In this document: piece after piece, positions 25,415 to 38,368 of the stretch
Layout of the letters: the number at the start of each line of letters is the position of its first letter
Position numbering within the stretch: the first letter of the stretch is position 1
Assembly: GCF_025698545.1 (NCBI RefSeq)
Contig: NC_068576.1
Location: 56,208,094 to 56,272,093, forward strand
Origin: Gossypium raimondii
Taxonomy: Eukaryota; Streptophyta; Magnoliopsida; Malvales; Malvaceae
Reading direction: 5' to 3'
DNA length: 64,000 bases
Translations under genes and position numbers: made by a program
Notes under the pieces: generated by a model
What the model saw: only the letters and a program-made list of their open reading frames with translations
What the model was told of the DNA's origin: nothing
The model's database searches: none

Positions 25415-26284
25415 TACAATTTCTTTGTCAAGCTTTCTAGTGATGAATAATGAGTTAGTGATAAAACAATTATAATCATGTACAACACCTCATATATAAA
25501 TTTAGAATGATGAATAAGCTCATAGTCAAACTTCAACCTAAAATTTTAGAGATAAATATTAAAACCATGCATGAGCTTTGATCCAATGTGTAGTGTCATA
25601 TATGAACTTGATTTTGGGTAATTTTACATATGAAAATCACTAACAATATTATCGAATTAGTATAATTTTACGTTAATATATTACATCACAAATAACTATA
25701 TTAATCTAATATGAAAATAAATGTATATGCATTTCTTTAAATATATATAATTGGATCAAAATCAAAATTTCATTTATACATATGGACCACGATTTAAGTT
25801 TCAAGAATATAATTAAAAAAGTTTTATGAGTATAATTGCACCAAATTAAAGTTTTGGTATCAAATTTTATATTTATTTCAAAATTTTAAAGTATTCATTA
25901 AAAAATCATTATCAAGTCTCGGTCTTCTAATAAATTAGGAGATTAAACAACATGCCTATCATCATTACCAACAGTAAGTATTAAAATTGTTATACCCCAC
26001 TTGAGCTAGACACGTGGCACTCCCAAAAGGCACCATGTGGACGCCTAAAGACGATTCTCCTCCCGTCAATTGAGTTGTCCTCGATTGCCCATCGACCTTT
26101 AAAAATGTGACCTTTAACCTTTAAAAAATAATGCTATGTCAACATGAAGTACATATGAACTGCCACGCGGGTTGCCACACCAATATCGTTAAAAATTAAT
26201 GTTTTAGTCATCATTTTCATTAAAAAAAGTAATCTAGCTCTTTTTGAAAGGTTAATAGTTAAATTTAACTCAAAAAAGAATAAT
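25415..26284. other. 3' flank of copy 3 and AT-rich spacer
   Basis: Non-coding. Near 26010-26190 are phrases such as GACACGTGGCA and TGCCACGCGGGTTGCCAC, of a kind common in plant dispersed repeats. No gene is visible. Confidence 0.4.
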
Positions 26285-27019
26285 TGTAACACCTCTAACC
26301 CGTATCCGTCGCCAGAACAGGGTTACGGAGCATTACCGAAATATATAGATTAAATACGGACATTTCAGATTGTTTAATATTCATGTCAGAAATTATTCAT
26401 AAAGTCCCTTATATGAGCCCTCGAGACTCAAAACATGTATTAGAATCAAGTCGTGACTAAACTGGGTACTCAGAAAATTTTACCTAGGTACAAGGAACAC
26501 GCGCCCGTGTGGTCAGGCCGTGTGGCTCATACAGTCAAGAACATGTTTTAGCTTGTATTGATTGCTTGGTTGGGATATATTGGTGTACGTGAATGTTGAG
26601 TACAGATTAATGTCAAAATGCGTGAGAAAAGAACATGTTTTAGCTTGTATTGATTGCTTGGTTGGGATATATTGGTGTATGTGAATGTTGAGTACAGGTT
26701 AATGTCAAAATGCGTGAGAAAAGTGGCCTTAAAATGACCTATTTTCGTTCACACGGGCAGAGACACGGGCATGAGTCCCCTACTTCTAAGAAATTTTTTG
26801 AAGTTTTGGGAAAAATTCCCTGAGTACCCGATTTAGTCCCGATTCACTTCTAAGGTGAATATTGGGCCTCGAAGGTCCATCTAAAGGACAATATGAGTGT
26901 TATATAATTCATTCTTAATATGTGTAACAAAAGTTGGAAAATGTCCGTATTTAATTCGTAAAGTTTGATAATGCTCCGTAACCCTATTCTAGTAATGGAT
27001 AAGGGTTAGGAGTGTTATA
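26285..27019. repeat. Imperfect palindrome of two LTR ends, with a 92-bp tandem duplication
   Basis: The left arm (26285-26536) matches the reverse complement of the right arm (about 26745-27019) along most of its length, including GGTTACGGAGCATTA, AAATACGGACATTT and GGGTACTCAG. Between the arms is a 92-bp direct tandem duplication (26537-26628 and 26629-26720). Confidence 0.75.
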
Positions 27020-28200
27020 ATCACAATCGATCGGGATGCTCCGAAGAGCTGTTAACGGGAAGCTCGAGAGGGCCAAATATCAAGATGCTCATGAGAGCTA
27101 ATAACGGGACGCTCTTTCGAGCTATGGTGTGTCCGCAACATATGCAGGACTACAACCAATTCGGGAACCCTATATCCATCGAATCTCATTTATCCAAATG
27201 AGACTTAATATTTTTCAGGTATTATCAGATGTGTGATCAATTTCATACATATGACATTCATACAATTCACATATATAACATTCAATTTAAACATATAAAA
27301 ATACGTAATTTAGTTACACGAACTTACCTGAACAAGTGTTCGTGTATTTGTAATCTAGTAATCCGATACCTTCTATTTTTCTCGTTCTAACTCTGTATTT
27401 GGTCTATCCAAATCTGTATGAGTAAATTTAACTCAATTTAATACAATTCATATTCAATTCAATTCAATTCACATCTTAGGAAAAATTACCATTTTACCCC
27501 TATACTTTTAATTAATGACGATTTGGTCCCTAGGCTCGGAAAATGAAATTCATGCAATTTAATCCTTATTCCAAGCCTAGCCAATTTTTACATGTAACAT
27601 TTGCAGCCCATGTAATTCATAAAATTTAGAATTTTTCCTTAAATTTTACATCTTTTCAATTTAGTCCCTAAATCATAATTTCATAAAAAATTCTTTTACA
27701 AAAGTTGTTTATCTATCAACAATCTTTCATTTTCTACCATATCTTCAAAATTTCAGCATACTCGTCCATGGAAAAATTTTAATACTTTGATAATTTTACA
27801 AATTAACCCCCGAGATAGCTAGATTAAGTTATTACAATCTCGAAAATATAAAAATTACTAAAAACGGGATCAAAATACTTACCTAATTAGGGCAATTAAG
27901 TTTGCTCAAAAACTCAACACCATAACTAGGGTTTCCATCTTTTTTTATTGGGAAAGGTGATGATAAATGATGATATTAGATATTTATTTATTTACCATCT
28001 TTTATTGTATTCACTTCCTATTTCATCTTTTTATTAGTTAATTTTCCATGGATGACTAAGCTAATGATGTAAACATTGAAAGACTAATTATACCTTAAAA
28101 ATCATAATTTGATTAAATTAAATATTTATAATTGGATAATCTTAGAATGTAAATTGCCCTAATTTTTACCTAATCCGCATTTCACTAATTGATATGAAAT
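26285..28200 (-). mobile_element. Ty3/Gypsy LTR-derived segment, broken, with an inverted internal copy
   Basis: Begins TGTAACACCTCTAACCCG, the reverse complement of the LTR 3' end seen at 40694 and the same end as at 62700. It contains the CCCGTGTGG and GAGCCCTCGAG phrases shared with the element at 62700, a region of degenerate ATGCTC...AGAGCT repeats (27040-27130), and LTR-like AT-rich sequence on to about 28200. It has no coding domains. The first 735 bases form an imperfect palindrome, so this is a fossil, rearranged or nested LTR. The right edge is approximate. Confidence 0.6.
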
Positions 28201-29054
28201 ATAATCTTTTTAATCAAAGAACTAAAGTTTGATAAACACAAAGTCAACACCTAAATGGAATCATTCATGTCATCATGGAAACTAGCAAAGCTCTTTTACC
28301 TAACACCATCCTCAACAAAGAAAATCCCAAATACCAAAATTCAGTTTCAGCTTTCATACACCCATTCCACTTTATATTTACAACCAAAGCATCCAAAGCC
28401 TCAACTTCCCCAAACAAAAATAAATTTAATTTATTGAAACTGTTTTGTTTCGATCAATAGATTTCAGTGCTTTCGTACAAAATAAATATTATAAGAAATT
28501 TGTTGGGCATTGAAGGGTGAATAACTAAAGTTAAGTTTGATTTTTGTGAACTAGTACAAGATTAGATATCGGTTTAGTTGTAATTGGATTAAGTAACAAG
28601 TGAAGAACAACAAACAAAAACATTAGGAAATTGGTTACGCACAATTTAGATTTTTTTACGTGTACATATAAGTAATTATTTAAGTACTACAACTCACCAT
28701 GTTATAAACTCACGCTTAGAATAAAATTTAGATACTCTCCACTAAATCCGTTGAAATTTTTCCATAGAATCAACTTACTCACTTGAGTTTTTCTTACACA
28801 AAATGTAGTTTTAAATCTCTAGAAAACCAACACTTTGGAGAAAGATTGTATTCGTAGGGATTAAAAACATAATATCATCTTGTAATTTAGTATGATTTTA
28901 AGTCTCACACGTTAATCATACTGCTTTTCTTATTTTATTTTGGATAAAATTAAGGTTTAGCTTAAGAAGTTTAGGATAACTTTGGTTTCATATCTAGCAG
29001 ACTGTCCACCAATCTTAGCATTATTAATAAATTAATAATGGGATTGCTAGCAAC
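28201..29054. other. Spacer and upstream region of BBE-like copy 4
   Basis: AT-rich. The last 70 bases (28984-29040) match the block before the 36165 gene (TTTGGTTTCATATCTAGCAGA, GCATTATTAATAA). I see no supported gene. A 60-codon open stretch at 28255 is proline- and lysine-rich without family resemblance. Confidence 0.4.
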
Positions 29055-29125
29055 ATGTTGCAATTCTCACATAACATAGATAGATCCAGAAACGAAATTA
29101 ACTATCTCAATTCGTTGTCAATAAT

Positions 29126-30769
29126 ATGTTTCCATTTCTCTTTGTTGTTCTCCTCTCCCTGTCATGGAGAACTAATGCTTCAGCTCTGCCTGTTCAGGAA
29201 TTTCTTCATTGCCTTTCCCTTCGTTCTCAGAACTCTTCTATTGCAAAACTGGTTTACACACAAAATAATTCATCATACTCCTCTGTTTTGAAGTCAGCTG
29301 CTCAAAATTTCAGGTTCACAACACCATCTACGCCTACACCTTTGGCCATTGTAACACCACTGCATGCGTCCCACATCCAAGCCACAGTTTATTGTTGCAG
29401 AAAGCATGGACTTCAAGTCAGGACTCGGAGTGGGGGTCATGACTTTGAGGGTCTTTCTTATACTTCAGCTTATAAAGTTCCGTTTGTTGTGATCGATTTG
29501 GTGAATCTTCGATCGGTTCGGGTTAACGTTGAAAAAGCTACAGCATGGGTTGAATCTGGTGCAACTGTTGGTGAACTGTACGATGAAATTGCTCGGAAAA
29601 GTAAAACTCTTGCCTTTCCAGCTGGTGTTTGCCCCACCCTGGGTGTCGCTGGACATTTGAGTGGAGGAGGCTATGGCTTATTGTTTCGAAAATATGGACT
29701 TGGTGCAGATAATGTAATCGATGCTCGTTTAATTGATGTTAAAGGGAGAATTCTTGATAAAAAATCGATGGGAGAAGATTTGTTTTGGGCCATTCGTGGA
29801 GGTGGTGGTGGTACCTTTGGGATAGTCCTTGCTTGGAAATTGAAATTGGTCGCAGTTCCAGCTAATGTTACTGTTTTTACAGTGAGGAAAACGTTAGAGC
29901 AAAATGCGACCAAACTTGTTCATCGGTGGCAGTCTATTGCGCACAAGTTTCCCAAAGAAATGTACCCGAGCATTGCCATAGCAAGGGTGAATTCAAGTGA
30001 AGATGAGGAGAAGATGACAATTCAAGCAAGTTTTACTTCCGTGTTTCTTGGAAGCATTGAGGAGCTTATTCCATTGATGGAAGAGAAATTCCCTGAACTT
30101 GGACTAGTGAAAGAAGATTGCTTGGAGATGAGTTGGGCTGAATCTAATCTCTACTCTTTCCTATATATACTCAGATCACCATCGGAAACTTTACTTAATA
30201 GGAATCAAAAGTCATCTATTTCAAAAACATTCTTCAAAGCAAAATCTGACTTCGTAAAACAGCCCATTCCTGAATCGGCATTTGAAGGATTGTGGTCCAA
30301 ATTCTACGAGGATGAAGCAAAATCTGCAAGTATGCTATTTGTGGCTTTTGGAGGCAAAATGGATGAGATTCTCGAGACCGAATATCCATATCCTCACAGA
30401 GCTGGTAACCTCTACATCATCTTATACACAGTAGATTGGGAAGAAAAGGAAAATATAAACTCTGAAAAGTTCATGAGTTGGATGCGGAGAGTTTACAATT
30501 ACATGACTCCATACGTTTCAAAATCTCCGCGAGAAGCATATATTAATTACAGAGATCTTGACATTGGGACGAACCAAATTAACAACAGCAAGAGAAGCTA
30601 TGCAAAAGCTAGAGTTTGGGGTGTTAAATATTTTAAGAACAACTTCAATAGGTTAGTGAAAGTAAAGACAATAGTAGATCCACAAAACTTCTTCAGACAT
30701 GAACAAAGCATCCCTCCTCTTTTGTTATTGTGGAAACGGAGCGACCTTAAAAATCACTTAAGCTCATAG
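29126..30769 (+). CDS. BBE-like secreted FAD oxidase, copy 4, 547 aa, keeps both flavin-linking residues
   Basis: One-exon member of the BBE-like family, secreted (signal peptide MFPFLFVVLLSLSW, cleavage probably near residue 20). The FAD-binding domain has His105 in RSGGHDFEGLSY and, alone in this cluster, Cys169 in AGVCPTLG, so bicovalent FAD as in classical BBE-like enzymes is possible. The following glycine motif is GVAGHLSGGG, with Ala replacing the usual Gly. The active-site strand reads YIILY, without the Lys/Gln pair of monolignol oxidases. The C-terminal BBE domain has NYRDLDIG and WGVKYFKNNFNRL. The tail is longer than in the paralogues, ending LKNHLSS. The start chosen aligns with the paralogues' MFP. 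An ATG at 29055 opens a 78-codon frame that overlaps this start in another frame. Confidence 0.93.
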   Translation: MFPFLFVVLLSLSWRTNASALPVQEFLHCLSLRSQNSSIAKLVYTQNNSSYSSVLKSAAQNFRFTTPSTPTPLAIVTPLHASHIQATVYCCRKHGLQVRTRSGGHDFEGLSYTSAYKVPFVVIDLVNLRSVRVNVEKATAWVESGATVGELYDEIARKSKTLAFPAGVCPTLGVAGHLSGGGYGLLFRKYGLGADNVIDARLIDVKGRILDKKSMGEDLFWAIRGGGGGTFGIVLAWKLKLVAVPANVTVFTVRKTLEQNATKLVHRWQSIAHKFPKEMYPSIAIARVNSSEDEEKMTIQASFTSVFLGSIEELIPLMEEKFPELGLVKEDCLEMSWAESNLYSFLYILRSPSETLLNRNQKSSISKTFFKAKSDFVKQPIPESAFEGLWSKFYEDEAKSASMLFVAFGGKMDEILETEYPYPHRAGNLYIILYTVDWEEKENINSEKFMSWMRRVYNYMTPYVSKSPREAYINYRDLDIGTNQINNSKRSYAKARVWGVKYFKNNFNRLVKVKTIVDPQNFFRHEQSIPPLLLLWKRSDLKNHLSS

Positions 30770-32780
<2,011 letters not shown>

Positions 32781-33120
32781 AATCATCGAAGCTTGTACAA
32801 TTTCTAAAAAAATCAAACTTCTCATGTTATTATAAATCATATAGGATTTTTTTATCAAATTCTTTTATAATGTTGAATTCTGAATCATTCATAAACTTCT
32901 TCAAGCTCGAACAAAGCAAATCTCCTCTTTCGTAATTGTAGAAAGGAGAACAATCTTAAAAATCACTAAAACTCAATAGAATTTCTCCATCAAATGCTTT
33001 TATAATAAACTAAATTATTTTTAGGTCAATTTTTTATCTAATCCCTTATTTGACTAATTGGCAACTGTAGTATTCTCTTAGAAAAAAGAGTGTACTATAT
33101 TGTAGATTTTTTTTTCTTTC
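32781..33120. other. 3' flank of copy 5
   Basis: Contains two versions of the cluster's 3' flank (TTATTATA...AAATGAAT-like, and TTTTTATCTAATCCCTTATTTGACTAATTGGCAACTGTAG), the second shared with the flanks of copies 6 and 7. Confidence 0.45.
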
Positions 33121-33250
33121 CTATAATTACCTATAGTCCCTCATTAATTCATAAATAGGAAGATAATGCGTTTCAGCGCGCTCAAACCCATGTTCTCCTA
33201 CATTAACAATAATACACATACCAATCGAACTAAGACTCAATCAACTATAT
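33121..33250 (-). mobile_element. tRNA-derived SINE copy (family S1)
   Basis: On the minus strand it reads GTTCGATTGG, then TATTGTTAATGTAGGAG, then TGGGTTTGAGCGCG, then CGCATTATCTTCCTATTTATG. This is the same order as 49171-49300 and 51671-51762. The GGGTTTGAG element resembles a pol III B box. Confidence 0.55.
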
Positions 33251-33359
33251 TATAGGATTTTTAATTAAAATTATAAGACATTGATATATATTTTTGTTGT
33301 CAATTGGTACATATTCTTATTCGAATTCGATACTTCAAGCTACGAAAAACATAAGATTA

Positions 33360-33921
33360 GAGTTCTAATTTGAATCTAGAGCAGAAGCAAAGCACAAAGA
33401 TCTTTGTTGATAACCAAGCTGCTATTGCAATCTCTAACAATCCAGTGTTTCATGGCAAGACTAAGCACTTTAACATCAAACTGTTCTTTGTACGAGAAGT
33501 GCAGAAAAGTGGTGTTGTATCTCTTTGTTACTGTAAATCTGAAAATCAAGTTGCAGATATCCTCACCAAACCATTGCCACTTGGCAAGTTTGAAAGCTTC
33601 AGGAAGAAACTTGGAGTTTGCAGCATCTAAACAAGGAGGAGTGTTAAGCCACATGTTTAAGCTGCTGCCACTCATCTATTTTTCTGTTTTTGTTTGAATA
33701 ATTCACCTTGGTTTTAGGAGATAGTTACCAGATTTCTTGACTTATTTTTAGATCTAATCTCTATTTTTAGTTATGGATACTAGTATATACGTGTTGGAGT
33801 ATTCAATATTAAAGTGTATTCAAGTCTTCAAGTTTCATTCTAATCTAGAGCTTTCTTCTCCTCTCTTCAATATTTTTTTAGAAAAATTACTAACAAATTT
33901 TGTGTGTAAACACCAACACTA
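33360..33921 (+). mobile_element. Copia 3' fragment: RNase H end, purine tract and LTR
   Basis: 33370-33630 keeps the end of a Copia RNase H domain (FVDNQAAIAISNNPVFHGKT, then TKPLPLGKFESFR). It is followed by a purine tract (AAGGAGGAG, near 33634-33642) and an LTR-like stretch from TGTTAAGCC (33643) to ACCAACA (33921). The rest of the element is missing. Its LTR differs from the 15558 element, so it is another family. It abuts BBE-like relic copy 6. Confidence 0.75.
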
Positions 33922-34460
33922 CCCAATGTCCTATCGGAGTATCATTAGAAACTTTACTCGAGAGAAGTCAAAAGTCAGTTCTTTCGAAAACAACTTATTC
34001 CAGAATCAGCATTCCAAGGATTGTGGCCCAAGTTATATGAGGACGAAGTAAAATTCGCAAGTATGGTATTTGTGGCTTTAGGACGCAAAATGGAAGAGAT
34101 TTTGAGACTGAATCTCCATATCCTCATAGTGCTGGCAATCTCTACAGCATCTTATACGTGGTGGACTGGGAAGAAGAGGAAAATAAAACTCTAAAAAGTT
34201 CATGAGTTGGATGAGGAGAGTTTACAATTACATGACTCCCTACGTTTCAAAATCTCCAAGAGAAGCATATAGCAATTACAGAGATCTTGACATCGAGGCT
34301 AATAAAATTAACAACGACAAAGAAAGCTATGCAGAAGCCAGGGTTTGGGGCCTTAAATATTTTAAGAATAACTTCGACAGGTTGGTGCATATAAAGACAA
34401 AAGTTGATTCTCAAAACTTTTTCAGGCACGAATAAAGTATCCCTCCTCTTTCGTAATTGT
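33922..34460 (+). pseudogene. Truncated BBE-like oxidase relic (copy 6)
   Basis: Only the C-terminal ~170 codons of a BBE-like gene remain, starting right at the Copia LTR edge. The pieces are the SLETLL-like region, a short deletion, then AYGG-like and NLYSILYVVDW remains with frame changes. From 34202 the frame is open: MSWMRRVYNYMTPYVSKSPR, RDLDIEANK, WGLKYFKNNFDRLVHIK. The final codons end early at FFRHE. The Copia fragment probably removed or replaced the 5' part. Confidence 0.85.
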
Positions 34461-35297
34461 GGAAACGAGAGCAACCTTAAAGATCAAATTCATACTTCTC
34501 ATGTTATTATAGATGAAATAAATTTTTATTCAAAAATTAAATGAAATTTATCTGTTAAATGCTATTATAATGCTGAATTACGAGTCATTCACAAATTATG
34601 ACTGCATCATATACAAATTTATAAAAATCCTATTTGATTAATTATAAAAATTATAATAGTTTTAGCTCAGTTTTTATCTAATCCCTATTTGACTAATTAA
34701 CAATTGTAGTATTATCTTATAAAAAACAGTGTACTTTATTATAGAGTTTTTATTTGAAGCATTAATAACACTGATATATGTTTTAAGTGAAGTCTAAAAC
34801 CATGAAGCTACGCCAAACGTCCAGCTGCTTTACCATCTTTAGTGAGAGTATCAACAAAGCTATTTGACTCCCTAATTCCTAAATACAAGCACCTTCTCGA
34901 TAGTTGGATGTGAAAATGATTAAATAGATCAGCTCAGCTGATTTAACTGAGTATTCTTATACTGTAATTTAATAGATACACAAAATTATCATAATTGGAA
35001 TTTAATTAAATTAATTGAAATCGAATTAATTGAGTGAATTGATTAAATGATTATTGATTATATTTGTCAAGCGATAGATTAAATGATATCTTTAGAGAAT
35101 ATATTATTATTCGAATTTGACGCTTGAGGCTAAAACTAATGACAAATATGAAACCCCACACCTTGAAAGAGACAAAGAAAAATAAGAAAATGAATTGTTA
35201 CAATTTTATATGAGAAAAATCTAATGCAAGAAATTTCCAGACTATAACAATCCAAAAGACCACATTAAGCATGGAGAAAATTTAGGGAGACCAAAAA
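34461..35297. other. 3' flank of copy 6 and spacer
   Basis: The first part matches the other BBE-like 3' flanks. 35030-35140 resembles the 5' flank block (GATTATTGATTATATTTGTCAAGCGATAGAT). No gene is visible. Confidence 0.4.
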
Positions 35298-35836
35298 TGG
35301 TTTTACATACATGATCTATTACAAGCATTTCCTAAGAAAAGTCAAAGATACTCTGTATATGCTGCAAGTGGAAGGCTAAAAATTTCGGTCAGCTGACAAC
35401 CTCGAACCAATGGAGTTGATGACTTTAACAATAGTAAAGGAGGCTATGTAGAAGTCAGCATTTTGTTTGAACAGATTACTTATATAAATTAAAATTTATT
35501 TATCACATTTCACACTAGATCAAAATTAATATATAATTTTAAGATTTATGTTGTTAAATGAATAAAAAAATGGTTTTACATACATGATCTATTACAAGCA
35601 TTTCCTAAGAAAAGTCAAAGATACTCTGTATATGCTGCAAGTGGAAGGCTAAAAATTTCGGTCAGCTGACAACCTCGAACCAATGGAGTTGATGACTTTA
35701 ACAATAGTAAAGGAGGCTATGTAGAAGTCAGCATTTTGTTTGAACAGATTACTTATATAAATTAAAATTTATTTATCACATTTCACACTAGATCAAAATC
35801 AATATATAATTTTAAGATTTATGTTGTTAAATGAAT
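35298..35836. repeat. 273-bp near-perfect tandem duplication holding a BBE-like 3' relic
   Basis: Two units, starting at 35298 and 35571 and nearly identical. Each contains TTTAACAATAGTAAAGGAGG followed by CTATGTAGAAG, which resembles the BBE C-terminal coding stretch for FNHDKGSYTEAKVWG. Each ends in AATTAAAATTTATTTATCAC-type flank sequence that also starts the duplicated unit of copies 7 and 8. Confidence 0.7.
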
Positions 35837-36164
35837 AAATTATTATTGATTACAATTGTGGAGCAATGGATAGATGTTCACATAAATAGATGATGCTACT
35901 ATCCAAGAAATCTTCATTGTCAATTGGGATCAGATTCGTATTATTCGGCTCTGGGAGCAAAGCTAATGGCAATTATGTCAAATACGACAGCTGAAACAAT
36001 GGGCGGCCATAACGTTGACCTTGCCTCTTGTTGATTCTTCAACGTAATTTTGGTTTCATATCTAGCAGATGACCCTGCCCACCAACCTTAGCATTATTAA
36101 TAACGTGATTGCTTGCAACACATTTCAATGCTCACATAACATAGACCCAGAAATTAAATTAAAT

Positions 36165-37766
36165 ATGTTTCCTTTTCTTCTTCTTATTCTCCTCTCCTTG
36201 TCATGGAGAATTAGTGCTTCAGCTCAACCTGCCGAAGAATTTCTTCGTTGCCTTTCCCTTCGTTTTCACAACTCTTCTTCTATTGCAAAGCTCGTTTACA
36301 CATACCATAATTCTTCTTACTCCTCTGTTTTGAAATCATCTGCTCAAAATTTCAGGTTCACAACACCTTCTACGCCTACACCTTTGGCCATTGTAACACC
36401 ATTCCACGCATCCCACATCCAAGCAACAGTTTATTGCTGTAGAAAACATGGACTGCAAGTCAGAACTCGGAGTGGGGGTCATGACTTTGAGGGTCTTTCT
36501 TATACTACAGCTTATAAAGTTCCGTTTGTGGTCATCGATTTGGTGAATCTCCGATCAGTTCAGGTTAACGTTGAAAAAGCTACGGCATGGGTTGAATCTG
36601 GTGCAACTGTTGGTGAATTATACTATGAAATTGCTCGGAAAACTAGAACTCTTGCCTTTCCGGCTGGTATCGGCCACACCGTGGGTATTGGTGGACAATT
36701 GAGTGGAGGAGGCTATGGCGTATTGTTTCGAAAATATGGTCTTGCCTCAGATAATGTAATCGACGCTCGTTTAATTGATGCTTATGGGAGAATTCTTGAT
36801 AAAAAATCGATGGGAGAAGATCTGTTTTGGGCCATTCGGGGAGGTGGTGGAGGTAGCTTTGGTATAGTTCTTGCATGGAAAGTGAAATTGGTTCCAGTTC
36901 CAGCTAATGTTACTGCTTGTACAGTGAGCAAAACGCTAGAGCAAAATGCAACCAAACTTGTTCACCAGTGGCAGTCTATTGCGCGCAAATTTCCCAAAGA
37001 AATACAATCGAGTATTGCCATAGCAAGGGTGAATTCAAGTGAAGATGGGAAGATGACGATACAAGCAAGTTACGGTTCCGTGTTTCTTGGAAGCATTGAT
37101 GAGCTTATTCCATTGATGGAAGAGAAATTCCCTGAACTTGGACTAGTGAAAGAAGATTGCTTGGAGATGAGTTGGGCTGAATCTATTCTCTACAGTGCCC
37201 TATCTATAATCGGATTACCATTGGAAACTTTACTTAATAGGACTCAAAAGTCAGCTCTTTCGCAAACATTCTTCAAAGCAAAATCTGACTTCGTAAAACA
37301 ACCGATTTCTGAATCGGGGTTCGAAGGATTATGGCCCAAGTTTTACGAGGATGAAGCAAAATCCGCAGTTATGGTATTGGTGGCTTATGGAGGCAAAATG
37401 GATGAGATTCCTGAGACCGAATATCCATATCCTCACAGAGCTGGCAACCTCTATAGCATCTTATACGTGGTGAATTGGGAAGAAGAGGAAAACAAAAACT
37501 CTGAAAAGTTCATGAATTGGATGAGGAGAGTGTACAGTTACATGACTCCCTACGTTTCAAAATCACCACGGGAAGCATATGTGAATTACAGAGATCTTGA
37601 CATCGGGACTAACAAATTTAACCACGACAAAGGAAGCTATACAGAAGCTAAGGTTTGGGGTCTTAAATATTTTAAGAACAACTTCGACAAGTTGGTGCAT
37701 GTAAAGACAAAGGTTGATCCCCAAAACTTCTTTAAACATGAACAAAGCATCCCTCCTCTTTTTTAA
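36165..37766 (+). CDS. BBE-like secreted FAD oxidase, copy 7, 533 aa
   Basis: One-exon secreted flavoprotein of the BBE-like family. Signal peptide MFPFLLLILLSLSW; Cys29 and Cys91/92 for the conserved disulfide; flavin-linking His106 in RSGGHDFEGLSY. The second linking residue is Gly170 (AGIGHT) instead of Cys, so only one covalent FAD bond is expected. Active-site strand YSILY. BBE domain with NYRDLDIG and WGLKYFKNNFDKLVHVK. The frame is open for 32 more codons upstream to 36069, but I chose the ATG at 36165 because it matches the paralogues and gives a proper signal peptide. It is about 97% identical in protein sequence to the broken copy at 41755, its tandem duplicate. Confidence 0.93.
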   Translation: MFPFLLLILLSLSWRISASAQPAEEFLRCLSLRFHNSSSIAKLVYTYHNSSYSSVLKSSAQNFRFTTPSTPTPLAIVTPFHASHIQATVYCCRKHGLQVRTRSGGHDFEGLSYTTAYKVPFVVIDLVNLRSVQVNVEKATAWVESGATVGELYYEIARKTRTLAFPAGIGHTVGIGGQLSGGGYGVLFRKYGLASDNVIDARLIDAYGRILDKKSMGEDLFWAIRGGGGGSFGIVLAWKVKLVPVPANVTACTVSKTLEQNATKLVHQWQSIARKFPKEIQSSIAIARVNSSEDGKMTIQASYGSVFLGSIDELIPLMEEKFPELGLVKEDCLEMSWAESILYSALSIIGLPLETLLNRTQKSALSQTFFKAKSDFVKQPISESGFEGLWPKFYEDEAKSAVMVLVAYGGKMDEIPETEYPYPHRAGNLYSILYVVNWEEEENKNSEKFMNWMRRVYSYMTPYVSKSPREAYVNYRDLDIGTNKFNHDKGSYTEAKVWGLKYFKNNFDKLVHVKTKVDPQNFFKHEQSIPPLF

Positions 37767-38368
37767 TTTCGAAGTGTAGAATTTTTAGAAGAAATTTATG
37801 TATGATGTTTTTATATATCATATAGAATTTCTTTTTAAAATACTTTCATAAGACTAAATTACATGTCATTCATAAACTATTATACATATGATGTAGACTA
37901 CGTCAATTATAAATTTGTAATAAACTATTATCGTTCCATCACAATTTTTATCTAATCATCTATTTGACTAATTGGCAACCATAGAATTGACTTGTAAAAC
38001 AACTAAAATTTGAACTCAAATCGCAATTTTGGTATAATTATTTTTAGGTCCCTTGACCTTGACTACTTAATTCTTTTTCTAAAAAATAATGCCACGTAGT
38101 AGCATCCAATCAGTCCACATGTTAAGCCATGTCAAATTTTAACATCATTCAAGGAAGGTACCACACTGATAAGTGTAGTTAAAGTTAAGGTATCAAAATC
38201 GATTTTTTAAAAGTTTAAGTATCACATTAGAAGACTTGTCAAAGTTTAGGTACCAAATATATCATTACCCATTTCAATAATAACAGACAAGATTATCTAT
38301 AATAAGATTTTTTTATATAAATAATGTCACTCGATGTGATAGGAATGATCCACATGTCAAAGAATATA
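37767..38368. other. 3' flank of copy 7, duplicated after copy 8
   Basis: Closely matches 43354-43850, including the TTTAGGTCCCTTGACCTTGAC and AATGCCACGTAGTAGCATCC stretches. The copy-8 version has internal deletions of about 65 and 45 bases. Confidence 0.7.

Noticed and set aside
28255-28460. Two overlapping ~60-codon frames
   Set aside because: No family resemblance and no splice or promoter support.
36069-36164. In-frame N-terminal extension of BBE-like copy 7
   Set aside because: Lies in the shared leader block and would bury the signal peptide; paralogues start at the MFP codon.
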